A stretch of DNA of 64,000 nucleotides from assembly GCF_900129855.1 (NCBI RefSeq), contig NZ_LT670819.1, forward strand, positions 7,130,001 through 7,194,000, given 5' to 3'. A model generated the notes under the pieces. That model saw only the letters and a list, made by a program, of their open reading frames with translations, was not told where the DNA came from and did no database searches. Source of the stretch: Streptomyces sp. 3214.6. GTDB lineage: Bacteria > Actinomycetota > Actinomycetes > Streptomycetales > Streptomycetaceae. Every line of letters starts with the position of its first letter. Position 1 is the first letter of the stretch. Positions 7,905-16,518 of the stretch are shown here, in pieces. The position numbers and the translations under genes are program-made.

Positions 7905-8270
7905 GTGGACTGGTTCTGGTGGGTTCTCATCGTCTTCTGGACGGGTGGCTTCGCATGGGCGACCGACAACGTCCGCACCGCGCTGCGCAATCGGCATGAG
8001 CGCAAGTTGCAGTTGCTGGAGGCGGAAAAACAGGAACGTCTGGCCATCGACGCAGCCAACAAGTCTCCGGAGCCGGTGTGCGGATGCACGCACCATCTCG
8101 CCAAGCACGACAAGCAGGGCCGGTGCCACGAACGCGTCGAGGTGCCGACGGCCTGGGACGAGAACAAGAAACCGCTCCGGTACGAGGCCGGCCAGTGCAA
8201 CTGCCAGCAGTACGTGGGACCGCAGCCGCTGTCGCAGGTGTTCGCGGAGGACCTGACGGACCGCGCCTGA
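7905..8270 (+). CDS. Small membrane protein with Cys/His-rich cytoplasmic domain
   Basis: The product has 121 residues. The N-terminus is one hydrophobic, Trp-rich helix (DWFWWVLIVFWTGGFAW), followed by a charged helix (RHERKLQLLEAEKQERLA) and a Cys/His-rich tail with CGCTHHLAKHD, GRCHE and QCNCQQYVGP. The spacing suggests a zinc-binding domain on the cytoplasmic side. GTG 7905 is preceded by GGGGGAAGGGG. I do not recognise a characterised family. It sits alone, 105 bp after the acetyltransferase. Confidence 0.65.
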   Translation: MDWFWWVLIVFWTGGFAWATDNVRTALRNRHERKLQLLEAEKQERLAIDAANKSPEPVCGCTHHLAKHDKQGRCHERVEVPTAWDENKKPLRYEAGQCNCQQYVGPQPLSQVFAEDLTDRA

Positions 8271-8443
8271 CCAGGACTGCGAGACCGCTCTCGGGTGATG
8301 CTGGTGCGCCCACACAGAGGGTGCCGGCCGCCGGAGCCTGAACGTCCGGCGCGGCTGGGTGCCACCCTGCGTTGATTGGCTCTCGACCCGGGAACGACGT
8401 GGCCGGGAGACTGCGGGTCTGATGCCGTGCTGAAGGAGTTGTG

Positions 8444-9052
8444 ATGCAGGTTGCCGTGGTCACGTTCGACGGGTTCAACGAGCTCGACAGCTTCATCGCC
8501 TCCGCGCTGATCAACCGGTGTCGCAAGGATGGCCTGGAAGCGTTCGTCACGACGCCGACGCCCGTGGTCACGTCGATGAACGGCGTCGAGGTGAGCGGAC
8601 AGCGCCCGATGGAGTTCGTGACCGAAGCCGACGTCGTGCTGATCGGCAGCGGGGTGAAGACGCGGGACGTGGTCGCCGACGACCGGCTGATCTCCAGGCT
8701 GCCGCTCGACCCCTCACGTCAGCTGATCGGCTCGCAGTGCTCCGGCGCGCTGGTGCTCGCCCGACTGGGGCTGCTGCACTCCATGCCCGCCTGCACGGAC
8801 ATCAAGAGCCGGCCCTTGGTCGAGGCGTGCGACGTCACCGTGCTGGACCAGCCGTTCTACGCCGAGGGGAACATCGCCACGGCGGGCGGCTGCCTGGCAT
8901 CCCAGTACCTCGCCACCTGGGTGATCACCCGGACGCTCGGCGAGGACGCCGCGCGCGACGTCCTCGACTACGTGGCTCCGGTCGGCGAGAACCAGGAGAC
9001 CGTGGAGCGCGCCGTGCGTGCCGTCCAGAAGGGCGCGATCGCGCTGCGCTGA
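8444..9052 (+). CDS. DJ-1/PfpI-family protein
   Basis: This 202-residue protein has the class I glutamine-amidotransferase-like fold: VAVVTFDGFNELD at the start (conserved acidic residue after the first strand), VVLIGSG, and GSQCSGALVLARLGLL, where the Cys in the QCSGA nucleophile elbow is at about residue 101. ATG 8444 is preferred over GTG 8441 because AAGGAG at 8433-8438 is then spaced 5 bp rather than 2. Members act as chaperones, glyoxalase-like enzymes or isonitrile hydratases; the exact role is unknown. It converges with nadE. Confidence 0.85.
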   Translation: MQVAVVTFDGFNELDSFIASALINRCRKDGLEAFVTTPTPVVTSMNGVEVSGQRPMEFVTEADVVLIGSGVKTRDVVADDRLISRLPLDPSRQLIGSQCSGALVLARLGLLHSMPACTDIKSRPLVEACDVTVLDQPFYAEGNIATAGGCLASQYLATWVITRTLGEDAARDVLDYVAPVGENQETVERAVRAVQKGAIALR

Positions 9053-9080
9053 CGCCTGGGGCCGGTGGGGCGCACGGTCG

Positions 9081-10835
9081 TCACACCGACTCGCGCCAGC
9101 CGTTCGTGATGGGCAGGCGGCGGTCCTTGCCGAAGCCCTTGGCCGAGATCTTCGTGCCCGGCGGGTACTGGCGCCGCTTGTACTCGGCCGTGTCGACCAT
9201 GCGCAGGGTCTTCACGACCAGCTCACGGTCGTATCCCGCCGCGACGATCGCGTCCGCGCCCTGGTCCCGGTCGACGTACAACTCGAGGATGCCGTCCAGG
9301 ACGGGGTAGTCCGGGAGGGAGTCCGTGTCGACCTGGCCGGGGCGCAGCTCGGCGCTCGGCGGCTTGGTGATCGAGTTCTCGGGGATGGGCGGCGTCTGCC
9401 CGCGCTCGGCGGCGGCACGGTTGCGCCACTCCGCCAGACGGAAGATCCAGGTCTTGTACACGTCCTTGATGGGGCCGTACGCGCCCACCGAGTCGCCGTA
9501 CAGCGTCGAGTAGCCGACCGCCAGCTCCGACTTGTTGCCGGGGGCGAGGACGATGTGGCCCTCCTGGTTGGAGATGGCCATCAGGAGAGTGCCGCGGAGG
9601 CGGGACTGGAGGTTCTCCTCGGCGAGGCCCGTCAGCTCCGTCGCCCCCATGTACGCGTCGAACATCGGCTCGATCGGCACCGTGCGGAAGTTCAGGCCCG
9701 TGCGGCGCGCCAGCTCCGCCGCGTCGCCCTTGGAGTGTTCGGAGGAGTACTTCGACGGCATCGACACGCCGTACACGTGCTGCGCGCCCACCGCGTCGCA
9801 CGCGATCGCCGCGACGAGCGCCGAGTCGATACCGCCCGACAGCCCGATGAGCACCGATGTGAAGCCGTTCTTCGCGACATACGCCCGCAGGCCCACGACC
9901 AGCGCCGAGTAGACCTCCTCGGCGTCGTCCAGCCGCTCCGCGTAGCCGCCGGAGAGCTCCGGCTCGTACGCCGGCAGCGGGTCCTGCGACAGGACGACCC
10001 GGTCGATGCGCAGCCCGTCGTCGACGACACCCGTGGGCGCGTCGGCCGAGGCCGCGGGCAGGTCGAGGTCCAGGACCACGCAGCCTTCCGAGAACTGCGG
10101 CGCCCGCGCGATCACCTCGCCGTCCTTGTCGACGACGATCGAGTCGCCGTCGAAGACCAGCTCGTCCTGCCCGCCCATCATCGCGAGGTAGGCGGTGGTG
10201 CAGCCGGCCTCCTGGGCCCGCTTGCGGACCAGCTCCAGCCGGGTGTCGTCCTTGTCGCGCTCGTAGGGCGAGGCGTTGATGGAGAGCAGCAGGCCTGCCT
10301 CCGCCGAGCGCGCCGCCGGCACCCGGCCCCCGTCCTGCCAGAGGTCCTCGCAGATGGCGAGGGCCACGTCGACGCCGTGGACGCGCAGCACCGGCATGGT
10401 GTCGCCCGGCACGAAGTAGCGGAACTCGTCGAAGACGCCGTAGTTGGGCAGGTGGTGCTTGGCGTAGGACAGGACCACCTCGCCGCGGTACAGCACCGCG
10501 CCCGCGTTGCGCGGGGAACCGGCCGGCCGGCCGAACTTCGACCGGCCGCTCTCGGACCGGTCGAGATAGCCGACGACCACCGGCAGCTCGCCGAAGCCCT
10601 CGTCGGCGAGGCGCGCGGCGAGCGTGCGCAGGGCCGTGCGGGAGGCCTCGACGAAGGAGGAGCGCAGGGCGAGGTCCTCGACGGGATACCCGGTCAGCGC
10701 CATCTCCGGGAACGCCACGAGATGCGCTCCCTGCTCGGCCGAGTGCCGGGTCCAGCGGAGGATCGTTTCGGTGTTGCCGACGAGGTCGCCGACGCGCGAG
10801 TCGATCTGGTTCAGAGCGAGACGAAGTTGAGGCAC
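9081..10835 (-). CDS. nadE: Glutamine-dependent NAD+ synthetase
   Basis: NadE amidates nicotinic acid adenine dinucleotide to NAD+ using ATP and glutamine. The 584-residue protein has both domains. The N-terminal nitrilase-like glutaminase shows its Glu (AFPEMALTGYP), Lys (YAKHHLPNYGVF) and Cys (AICEDLW). The C-terminal synthetase shows the PP-loop GLSGGIDSALVA near residue 310 and the later KSELAVGYSTLYGD and PSAELRPGQ. GTG 10835 is chosen because it gives the conserved start MPQLRLALNQIDSRVGD. There is no Shine-Dalgarno sequence; TACACT (10842-10847, minus strand) lies 6 bp upstream like a -10 box, so the mRNA may be leaderless. Confidence 0.95.
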   Translation of the reverse strand: MPQLRLALNQIDSRVGDLVGNTETILRWTRHSAEQGAHLVAFPEMALTGYPVEDLALRSSFVEASRTALRTLAARLADEGFGELPVVVGYLDRSESGRSKFGRPAGSPRNAGAVLYRGEVVLSYAKHHLPNYGVFDEFRYFVPGDTMPVLRVHGVDVALAICEDLWQDGGRVPAARSAEAGLLLSINASPYERDKDDTRLELVRKRAQEAGCTTAYLAMMGGQDELVFDGDSIVVDKDGEVIARAPQFSEGCVVLDLDLPAASADAPTGVVDDGLRIDRVVLSQDPLPAYEPELSGGYAERLDDAEEVYSALVVGLRAYVAKNGFTSVLIGLSGGIDSALVAAIACDAVGAQHVYGVSMPSKYSSEHSKGDAAELARRTGLNFRTVPIEPMFDAYMGATELTGLAEENLQSRLRGTLLMAISNQEGHIVLAPGNKSELAVGYSTLYGDSVGAYGPIKDVYKTWIFRLAEWRNRAAAERGQTPPIPENSITKPPSAELRPGQVDTDSLPDYPVLDGILELYVDRDQGADAIVAAGYDRELVVKTLRMVDTAEYKRRQYPPGTKISAKGFGKDRRLPITNGWRESV

Positions 10836-10958
10836 GGGGCCAGTGTAATCGTCAGAGCGACGCGATGGGGTGGCGTGAGATGTCGTCCACCTCACGCCAC
10901 CCACCGGCACGCTCCGTCTCAGCGCTTCATGCCTTGCTTCAGCGCTTCACGCGTTGTT

Positions 10959-12905
10959 TCAGCGCTTGCGGTACGACTCCACGTAACCGCTTGCGGGCGT
11001 TCCCACGCCGGTGACGTCGTCGTAGCCCTTCACCGCGGACAGCGAGCTGTCCTTGCCGAGGCTGCGGACCGAGGTCAGCAGGCCGCCGGTCGCGTCGATG
11101 CTGTTGGCGAAGTCGACGCGCGCCACCGCGAGCCCGGACCCGGTCGGGTTGTCCGTGACGTCGTGGTAGACCCGGGAGCCGAACTTGGAGTAGATCGACG
11201 GGTTGGCGAAACCGATCGCCTTGCCGCCGTGCGCCTCCTGGGCCAGCGCCTGGACGGCCGCGATGACCGGCGCGGCCAGCGAGGTGCCGCCGATGCGGTA
11301 CTCGCTGTACTGCTGCGACCCGTCCGGGAAGGTCTGGGTCTGGCCGACCCGGAAACCGGTGTTCGGGTCGGCGATCGCCGAGATGTCCGGGACGACACGG
11401 TTACCGGCCGCGTTGTTGGCCGTGGCCAGCGCGTTCGGGACGACGCCCTTCTGGTAGTACGGCTCGGCGACGGTCTTGCTGGTGCCGCCGCCCGCACCCG
11501 AGGTGAACGCGCCCGGGAAGTTCGTCCAGCTCTTGCCGTCGGCCGACAGCGAGGCCTTCTCGGTGCCCCAGCCGGTCTCCCACAGGTACTTGTCGCCCTT
11601 GCCGACGGCCAGCGAGGTACCGCCGACCGCCGTCACCCATGCCGAGTTGGCCGGGGTGTCGACCTGCTTCGTCCCGGTGTTGGCGACCTCGTCGCCGTTG
11701 TCGCCGGAGGAGAAGTAGAAACCGATTCCCTCGACCGCGCCGAACTGGAAGACCTGGTCGTAGGCGGCCGCCAGGTCCGGCGTCTGGTTGGCCTCGATGT
11801 CGCCCCAGGAGTTGGAGACGATGTCGGCCAGGTGGTTGTCGACGACCTTGCTGAGCGAGTCGAGCAGGTCGTCGTCGAGGCAGGACGCGCCGCCCACGTA
11901 CGTGACGTTCGCGTCCGGCGCGACCGCGTGCACGGCCTCGACGTCGAGGGTCTCCTCGCCGTACCAGCCGGCCGCGCTGCACTCGTCGGCGCCGGTGTGC
12001 GTGTAGTTCGGCGGCAGGACCTGCTTCAGCTGACCGGTCTTCCAGGCCGCGTCCCCGTGCGCCTTCGCGTAGGTGGCCGCGTCGAAGGCGATGGTCGGCG
12101 AGGCGTACGCGTCGGTGATGGCGATGCGCACGCCCTTGCCGGTGTACTTCCCGGCGCCGTAGGCGGACCGCAGCTGCTTGCCGGTGTACCCCTGCACGGC
12201 GTACGGGATCTTCTTGCCGTACGCCGACGGCAGGGTGCTCGCGGTGTTGGAGCCGTAGTACGAGGAGAACGGCCCGGCGTTCTTGAACACCGCGTCGGGC
12301 GGCGGCAGTTGGTCCTTCGCACTGGCCTTGTGCGGAGCGTTGTCCAGGCCGGTGACGGTCAGGACGGCGCCGTCGAGGCTCGCGGGAGCCGAGGCCGCCT
12401 TCGCGGGCGCGCGGTAAGTCTTGCCGCCCTTGGCGTAGTTGTGCAGCTGGGTGCCGAACGCCTTCTCGGCGGCGGCCACTTCACCGCTGACGGAGACGTA
12501 GTGCTCGGTCGTGCCCGTCACCTTCAGGCCGGCCGAGGTCAGCCAGGACTTGACCGCGGCCACCTGCGCCGCGGTCGCGCCGTAGCGGGCCTGCGCCTGC
12601 CCGGCGGAGAGGTACTTGCCGTAGGCGGCGGAGCTCGGGTCGGAAACCGCCTTCGCGTACTGCGCGAGGCCGGCGGCGTCACGTCCCGCGAGGTAGACCC
12701 GGGCGGAGACCTGGGCGCTGTCCGCGGTCGAGCCCTTGTCCGCCTTCGCCGTGGCCCACGCGGGCTTGGTCCCGGCCAGCGTGTCACGGGTGGGGCTGTC
12801 CGCGGCGTGCGCCGCGGGTATGCCGAGCGCCAGCGCGCCGGCGATCATCGGCAGTGTCGCTGCCATGCTCGCTCCGGCGCGCAGCGCGGCGCGGTTGGAT
12901 CTCAT
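10959..12905 (-). CDS. Secreted S53-family (sedolisin/kumamolisin) serine protease
   Basis: The 648-residue precursor has a signal peptide (cleavage likely after AHA, about residue 33), an activation propeptide (about 35-185) and a catalytic domain. The acid-protease triad is visible: Glu317 and Asp321 in GEETLDVEAVH, Asp369 in SNSWGD for the oxyanion hole, and Ser542 in GGTSLAAP. The C-terminal DDVTGVGTP matches the calcium site. Such proteases digest protein outside the cell, often at low pH. GGGGGT precedes the ATG. Its neighbours give no more specific role. Confidence 0.93.
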   Translation of the reverse strand: MRSNRAALRAGASMAATLPMIAGALALGIPAAHAADSPTRDTLAGTKPAWATAKADKGSTADSAQVSARVYLAGRDAAGLAQYAKAVSDPSSAAYGKYLSAGQAQARYGATAAQVAAVKSWLTSAGLKVTGTTEHYVSVSGEVAAAEKAFGTQLHNYAKGGKTYRAPAKAASAPASLDGAVLTVTGLDNAPHKASAKDQLPPPDAVFKNAGPFSSYYGSNTASTLPSAYGKKIPYAVQGYTGKQLRSAYGAGKYTGKGVRIAITDAYASPTIAFDAATYAKAHGDAAWKTGQLKQVLPPNYTHTGADECSAAGWYGEETLDVEAVHAVAPDANVTYVGGASCLDDDLLDSLSKVVDNHLADIVSNSWGDIEANQTPDLAAAYDQVFQFGAVEGIGFYFSSGDNGDEVANTGTKQVDTPANSAWVTAVGGTSLAVGKGDKYLWETGWGTEKASLSADGKSWTNFPGAFTSGAGGGTSKTVAEPYYQKGVVPNALATANNAAGNRVVPDISAIADPNTGFRVGQTQTFPDGSQQYSEYRIGGTSLAAPVIAAVQALAQEAHGGKAIGFANPSIYSKFGSRVYHDVTDNPTGSGLAVARVDFANSIDATGGLLTSVRSLGKDSSLSAVKGYDDVTGVGTPASGYVESYRKR

Positions 12906-13132
12906 AGGACCCCCTGTATGTGGTTCGACGCGAGTAGATCACTCGCCTCGGCCACTCTGGCCCTGAACCGTTCATGCCAGGGGAATGCCAAACCCAAGAA
13001 GATCCCAAGTAATCGCTGTCGGCGGCGATTTGGGGTTTAGATCCTTTCGGCAGCGTTACGTCTGGTGGAAAATCCTCAGGTACCGGCCGCGGATCTCAGC
13101 CAGACTCCCGCCAGGACCGGCCGCCGGGACGC

Positions 13133-14101
13133 TCAGTCGGGCCTGTGGCCGTTCTGCCGTAGCCGGGTGTGCATCTCGTCGTGGGCGCGGGCGGAGTGCG
13201 GGTTGCCGGGGTCGTGCATACGGAGCAGGTAGGAGTAGAGGGCCGCGACGCACAAGTCCCGCTGCGCGTAGGGCGCGTCGTCGACCAGCCGAAGGTCGCG
13301 CGAGACCTCCCGGATGGTCCCGTCGGCCGTCGTGTACAGCGGATGCCAGACCAGAGTGATCGCCCGCCCGGCCTGCTCGCCCATCTCCTGCATTTTCCGC
13401 AACTGCGGTATCTCCTGGTCCTGTAGGACGCTGTCGGGATCGTGCGCCCGGAGGAAGATGTGCACGGGCCCGGTCGCCCGCTGCACGAACGCCACAGACA
13501 GAAGGTTCCAGAGCGGCCCGATGAGGGAGAAGTCCGGGTGCAGCCGGAGGCTGTTGATCACTCTGCCGAGGTTGGAGTGCTCCAGCGTCGTATGGCCTTT
13601 GGCGGTCGCGTAGTCGTTGACGTCGAGGCCGCCGGACCACAGCCCCATGGTGGGGGTGGGGATCCGCAGATGATCGCCGACCATGTCGACGACCGCGCGG
13701 TACCAGTCGTTCCCGGAGCGCCGGGACCGCCGCTGAGACCGTGTCAGATGCCGGTCGTCGAGCGACGTCTCCAGCTCCGCCTGCTGTCGGATGCCGCCCA
13801 TGAGGAGCTGCCACACGGCTTCCAGGGTGTCCCGGTCGAAACCGGCCCGCCGCATCAGGGCCTGGAACTGCGGCCACTCCGGATGCTCGACGGGGTGCTC
13901 GGCGTAGCGGGCGGTGTCGCCCCGGGCCTGGTCGTCGCCCGCCCCGGCCCGCTGGACGGCGAGGGCCCGGGACACGGCCGCGTTGCCGGCCAGCCGCTGC
14001 AGGGCGAGCAACCCGGCGGCCGGCCCCGCGGTCTGGGGCATGACCCGCTGCTGTCGTTCCCGTGCGGTGCGCTCGGCGCTCCGTGAGTCCTGCGCGCGCA
14101 A
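13133..14101 (-). CDS. Uncharacterised protein with eCIS-associated N-terminal motif
   Basis: The product has 322 residues; TTG 14101 is used because GGGGAGGA lies 4 bp upstream. A low-complexity charged start is followed by LLALQRLAGNAAVSRALAVQR at residues 31-51. That ALQRxAGN pattern recurs in actinobacterial proteins encoded with extracellular contractile injection systems and in DUF4157 proteins. The rest (about 70-322) is a globular domain with HTTLEHSNLGRVINSL and GPLWNLLSVAFVQ that I cannot assign. No signal peptide is seen. It could be an injection-system cargo or structural accessory; no such cluster is in the window. Function is unknown. Confidence 0.6.
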   Translation of the reverse strand: MRAQDSRSAERTARERQQRVMPQTAGPAAGLLALQRLAGNAAVSRALAVQRAGAGDDQARGDTARYAEHPVEHPEWPQFQALMRRAGFDRDTLEAVWQLLMGGIRQQAELETSLDDRHLTRSQRRSRRSGNDWYRAVVDMVGDHLRIPTPTMGLWSGGLDVNDYATAKGHTTLEHSNLGRVINSLRLHPDFSLIGPLWNLLSVAFVQRATGPVHIFLRAHDPDSVLQDQEIPQLRKMQEMGEQAGRAITLVWHPLYTTADGTIREVSRDLRLVDDAPYAQRDLCVAALYSYLLRMHDPGNPHSARAHDEMHTRLRQNGHRPD

Positions 14102-14181
14102 TCGTCCTCCCCTTCACGGCCGGCTCCGCCGCCCCCGGCGGTCGCCCCGAAAGCAGTACGCCCCACGCAGCCGACGAGACT

Positions 14182-14240
14182 CACGGCACACGGCACACGG
14201 CACACGGCACACGGCACACGGCGCACAGCGCACGGCACAC
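14182..14240. repeat. Tandem heptanucleotide repeat (CACGGCA)
   Basis: Eight consecutive 7-bp units run from 14182 to 14237: five perfect CACGGCA copies, two variants (CACGGCG, CACAGCG) and a final perfect copy, then a partial CAC. It lies between the start of the protein at 13133-14101 and the stop of the DUF305 gene, so it does not alter a coding frame. Slippage could change the spacing or promoter of the eCIS-motif gene. Confidence 0.85.
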
Positions 14241-14257
14241 CGCCTACCGCACACGGC

Positions 14258-14875
14258 TCAGCGCGCTCGGGCGCCCCGTTCCTTCAACATGTCGGCCATC
14301 AGCTTGATCTCCGACTGCTGTGCCTCGACCATGCCCTGGGCGAGCCGCTTCTCCACGCCGACGGTGCACTTGGCGACACACCCCTCGGCCATGTGGACAC
14401 CGCCCTTGTGGTGGTCGGTCATCAGCTGGAGGAAGAAGACCTCGGCCTGCTTCCCGTTGAGCGTGCCGAGCTTCTTCATCTCGGCGTTGGTGGCCATGCC
14501 GGGCATGAGGGCGCCGTCCTCGCCGTCGCTCATCCCGCCCATGCCCATCCACGTCATGGGCGCGTCGGCCGACACCTTCGGCAGCCCCCAGAGATCGAGC
14601 CACCCGAGCAGCATGCCGCGCTGGTTGGCCTGCGTCTGCGCGATGTCGTAGGCGAGGCGTCGTACGTCCGCGTCGGTCGTCCGGTCACGCACGATGTACG
14701 ACATCTCGACGGCCTGCTGGTGGTGCACGGCCATGTCCCGGGCGAATCCGGCGTCGGCGGAGTCGGCGGCGGGGGGTGTGGTGCCCGTCGAGCCGTCCTC
14801 GGCGACGGAGTAGGTGATGGCCCCGGCGGCGACGAGCACTCCGGCCACGGCGACCGCCACTCCCGCGTACCTCAC
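14258..14875 (-). CDS. DUF305-family secreted or membrane-anchored protein
   Basis: The 205-residue protein starts at GTG 14875, overlapping the stop of the DUF3105 gene as GTGA; the frame upstream of this point is only antisense-like noise. An N-terminal hydrophobic helix (YAGVAVAVAGVLVAAGAITY) anchors or exports it. The DUF305 four-helix domain follows, with two His-rich motifs, DMAVHHQQAVEMS and MTDHHKGGVHMAE, and a Met-rich stretch WMGMGGM that suggests copper or other metal binding. DUF305 partners with DUF3105 in many actinomycetes. The role is not established. Confidence 0.88.
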   Translation of the reverse strand: MRYAGVAVAVAGVLVAAGAITYSVAEDGSTGTTPPAADSADAGFARDMAVHHQQAVEMSYIVRDRTTDADVRRLAYDIAQTQANQRGMLLGWLDLWGLPKVSADAPMTWMGMGGMSDGEDGALMPGMATNAEMKKLGTLNGKQAEVFFLQLMTDHHKGGVHMAEGCVAKCTVGVEKRLAQGMVEAQQSEIKLMADMLKERGARAR

Positions 14876-15537
14876 TGCGACAGACCGCCCGTGCAGGCCG
14901 CGCCCGGCTCGGGCGTCTGCTCGCCCTGTACGAACTTCGCGAAGAACTTGTCCACGTTCGCGTCGCTCGCGCTCGTCACCGTGCGCTGGTGTCCCCACGC
15001 GGTGAGCATGATCGGGTCGGCCTGGGCGTCGTCCGGGCTCATGAGGGTGTACGGCGTCTTCTTGACCTTGGCGGCCAGCGCGTCGACGTCGGCCTTGCTC
15101 GCCTTGCTGTTGTACGTCACCCAGACCGCGCCGTGCTCCAGCGAGTGCACGGCGTTCATGTTGTTGAGCGCCTTGGTGTAGACGTCGCCGTTGCAGTTCA
15201 TCCAGACCTGGTTGTGGTTGCCGCCCACGGGAGGCTCGGTCGGGTACTTCACCGTCTTGGCGACGTGGGTACGCCCGAGCGTCCCCTTCCACGTCTTGAC
15301 CCCGTCCGAGCCGGTGACGAACTTCCCCGAGGCCTTGGCGTCGGCGGCGTTGGAGGAGTCGTCCCCGGACTGCGACTTCACGACGAACACACCACCGGTG
15401 ATGAGCGCGGCGACGGCGACGACACTGCCGGTGATCGCGAGAATCCGGTTACGGCGCTCCCGGGCCTGTTCGGCCCGCCGCATCTCCTCTATACGTGCCT
15501 TGCGCGTCGCGCTGCTGGTCTTGTTTGCGGAACCCAT
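14872..15537 (-). CDS. DUF3105-family membrane-anchored protein
   Basis: The 221-residue protein has a charged cytoplasmic start (ARIEEMRRAEQARERRNR), one transmembrane helix (about residues 33-53) and an external DUF3105 domain with PPVGGNHNQVWMNCNGDVY, HSLEHGAVWVTY and a late GAACTGG. Conserved His and Cys suggest a metal or disulfide site. GAAGGAC lies upstream of ATG 15537. It forms a translationally coupled pair with the DUF305 gene. Molecular function is not known for this family. Confidence 0.87.
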   Translation of the reverse strand: MGSANKTSSATRKARIEEMRRAEQARERRNRILAITGSVVAVAALITGGVFVVKSQSGDDSSNAADAKASGKFVTGSDGVKTWKGTLGRTHVAKTVKYPTEPPVGGNHNQVWMNCNGDVYTKALNNMNAVHSLEHGAVWVTYNSKASKADVDALAAKVKKTPYTLMSPDDAQADPIMLTAWGHQRTVTSASDANVDKFFAKFVQGEQTPEPGAACTGGLSQ

Positions 15538-15709
15538 GAGACCTGTCCTTCTGGGGGAAAGGGGCGGGACGGGAGGGGGGCACTGCTGCTTCTGCTTGAG
15601 CCGGGTCCGCTGATCGTAATGGGGAGGACGGCGGTTCTCGTAGGCAGGTCACAGCCAACCGAGGCGCCGGCGCGCTGGGGGAAGAGGTGGACGGAAGAAT
15701 TTCCCGGAT

Positions 15710-15732
15710 AATTTGAAGCGGAGATGCGCATT
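15710..15732. promoter_or_regulatory. Candidate NsrR operator upstream of nsrR
   Basis: The 23-bp sequence containing GAAGCGGAGATGCGCATT matches the palindromic site before hmp (19256-19278) at 17 of 23 positions, including the whole GAGATGC half-site. It ends 16 bp before the nsrR ATG and overlaps the likely promoter (TTATCT, 15731-15736), as expected for autorepression. Confidence 0.55.
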
Positions 15733-15748
15733 ATCTACGCTTCCTCCC

Positions 15749-16195
15749 ATGCGGCTGCTGCGATCCACCGACCTGGCACTGCGCGTCCTCATGAGGCTCG
15801 CGGTGGCGGACGAGAACCCGGAGGCCACCCCCACGACCCGCGAGGTCGCGGCCGCGATGGAGGTCCCCTACACCCACGCGGCCAAGGTCGTGGCCGAGCT
15901 CCAGCACCTGGGCCTCCTGGCGGCCCGCCGGGGCAGGGGCGGCGGTCTGGCCCTGACGGAGAAGGGCCGCACGGCGTCGGTGGGCGGCCTCGTCCGCACC
16001 TTCGAGGGCGACGGCGACGTCGTCGACTGCGAGGGCGCCACCCCCTGCCCCCTGAACGCGGCCTGCCGCCTGAGGGGCGCCCTCCGCCGTGCCCAGGAGG
16101 CGTTCTTCGCTTCCCTGGACCCGATCACGATCACGGACATCGTGCGGGAACCGACGGGCCCGCTGCTCCTGGGGATCTCCGGACGACCCGAGTGA
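15749..16195 (+). CDS. nsrR: NsrR-type nitric-oxide-sensing Rrf2 repressor
   Basis: The 148-residue Rrf2 protein has a winged helix (TREVAAAMEVPYTHAAKVVAEL) and cluster ligands Cys94, Cys100 and Cys106 in a C-x5-C-x5-C pattern. Streptomyces coelicolor NsrR has Cys93/99/105 binding a [4Fe-4S] cluster that NO destroys, releasing DNA. ATG 15749 is selected because it gives the standard MRLLRSTDLALRVL start. No Shine-Dalgarno is visible and a TTATCT box lies 12 bp upstream, so translation may start close to the 5' end. The hmp gene sits 1.8 kb downstream on the other strand with a matching operator. Confidence 0.87.
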   Translation: MRLLRSTDLALRVLMRLAVADENPEATPTTREVAAAMEVPYTHAAKVVAELQHLGLLAARRGRGGGLALTEKGRTASVGGLVRTFEGDGDVVDCEGATPCPLNAACRLRGALRRAQEAFFASLDPITITDIVREPTGPLLLGISGRPE

Positions 16196-16251
16196 CCACC
16201 GGCCTCGCAACCCCATTGAAAACACCTGGGCGTGCCGGATTGGATGGCCCG

Positions 16252-16518
16252 ATGGAACGCATCGAAGCAGAGCTGTTCACCGCCGGCGGCAACGACGCCG
16301 TAGTCCGCTTGCCCGGTCGGCGGTTCCCCGGAGTGCTGGTGCAGGGCGACTCCCTGCACATCCTCCGCACCGACGCGGCCGAGCTGGTGGAGGCATGCGA
16401 CCGCGGCGATCTGGGCGACGCCCGCGACGCCGCCGGCCTTCTTCTGGCCGGTCTCGACGCCCTGCTGAAGCGCTACGCGACCGCGTTGGAGGAGCACGAC
16501 ATCCCGCGGCCCTACTGA
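16252..16518 (+). CDS. Small conserved protein (DUF6959-like)
   Basis: The 88-residue soluble protein has an N-terminal beta region with AVVRLPGRRFPGVLVQGDSL and a helical C-terminal half (AGLLLAGLDALLKRYATALEEHDIPRPY). It resembles the Streptomyces family catalogued as DUF6959, though I recall that name only with moderate certainty. ATG 16252 is the first start that gives a folded-looking N-terminus. It follows nsrR in the same direction with 56 bp between and could share its transcript, but no link to NO stress is known. Confidence 0.72.
   Translation: MERIEAELFTAGGNDAVVRLPGRRFPGVLVQGDSLHILRTDAAELVEACDRGDLGDARDAAGLLLAGLDALLKRYATALEEHDIPRPY

Noticed and set aside
8271..8443. Possible small gene in the gap before the DJ-1 gene
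   Set aside because: No frame with a start, ribosome-binding site and third-position bias was found.
9018..13040. Long open frame on the plus strand
   Set aside because: It is antisense to nadE and the S53 protease, both with complete catalytic motifs. Its product is low-complexity Arg/Val/Gly-rich, as expected from the reverse strand of high-GC genes.
14182..14240. Possible CRISPR or regulatory array
   Set aside because: Units are 7 bp without spacers; a simple tandem repeat explains it.
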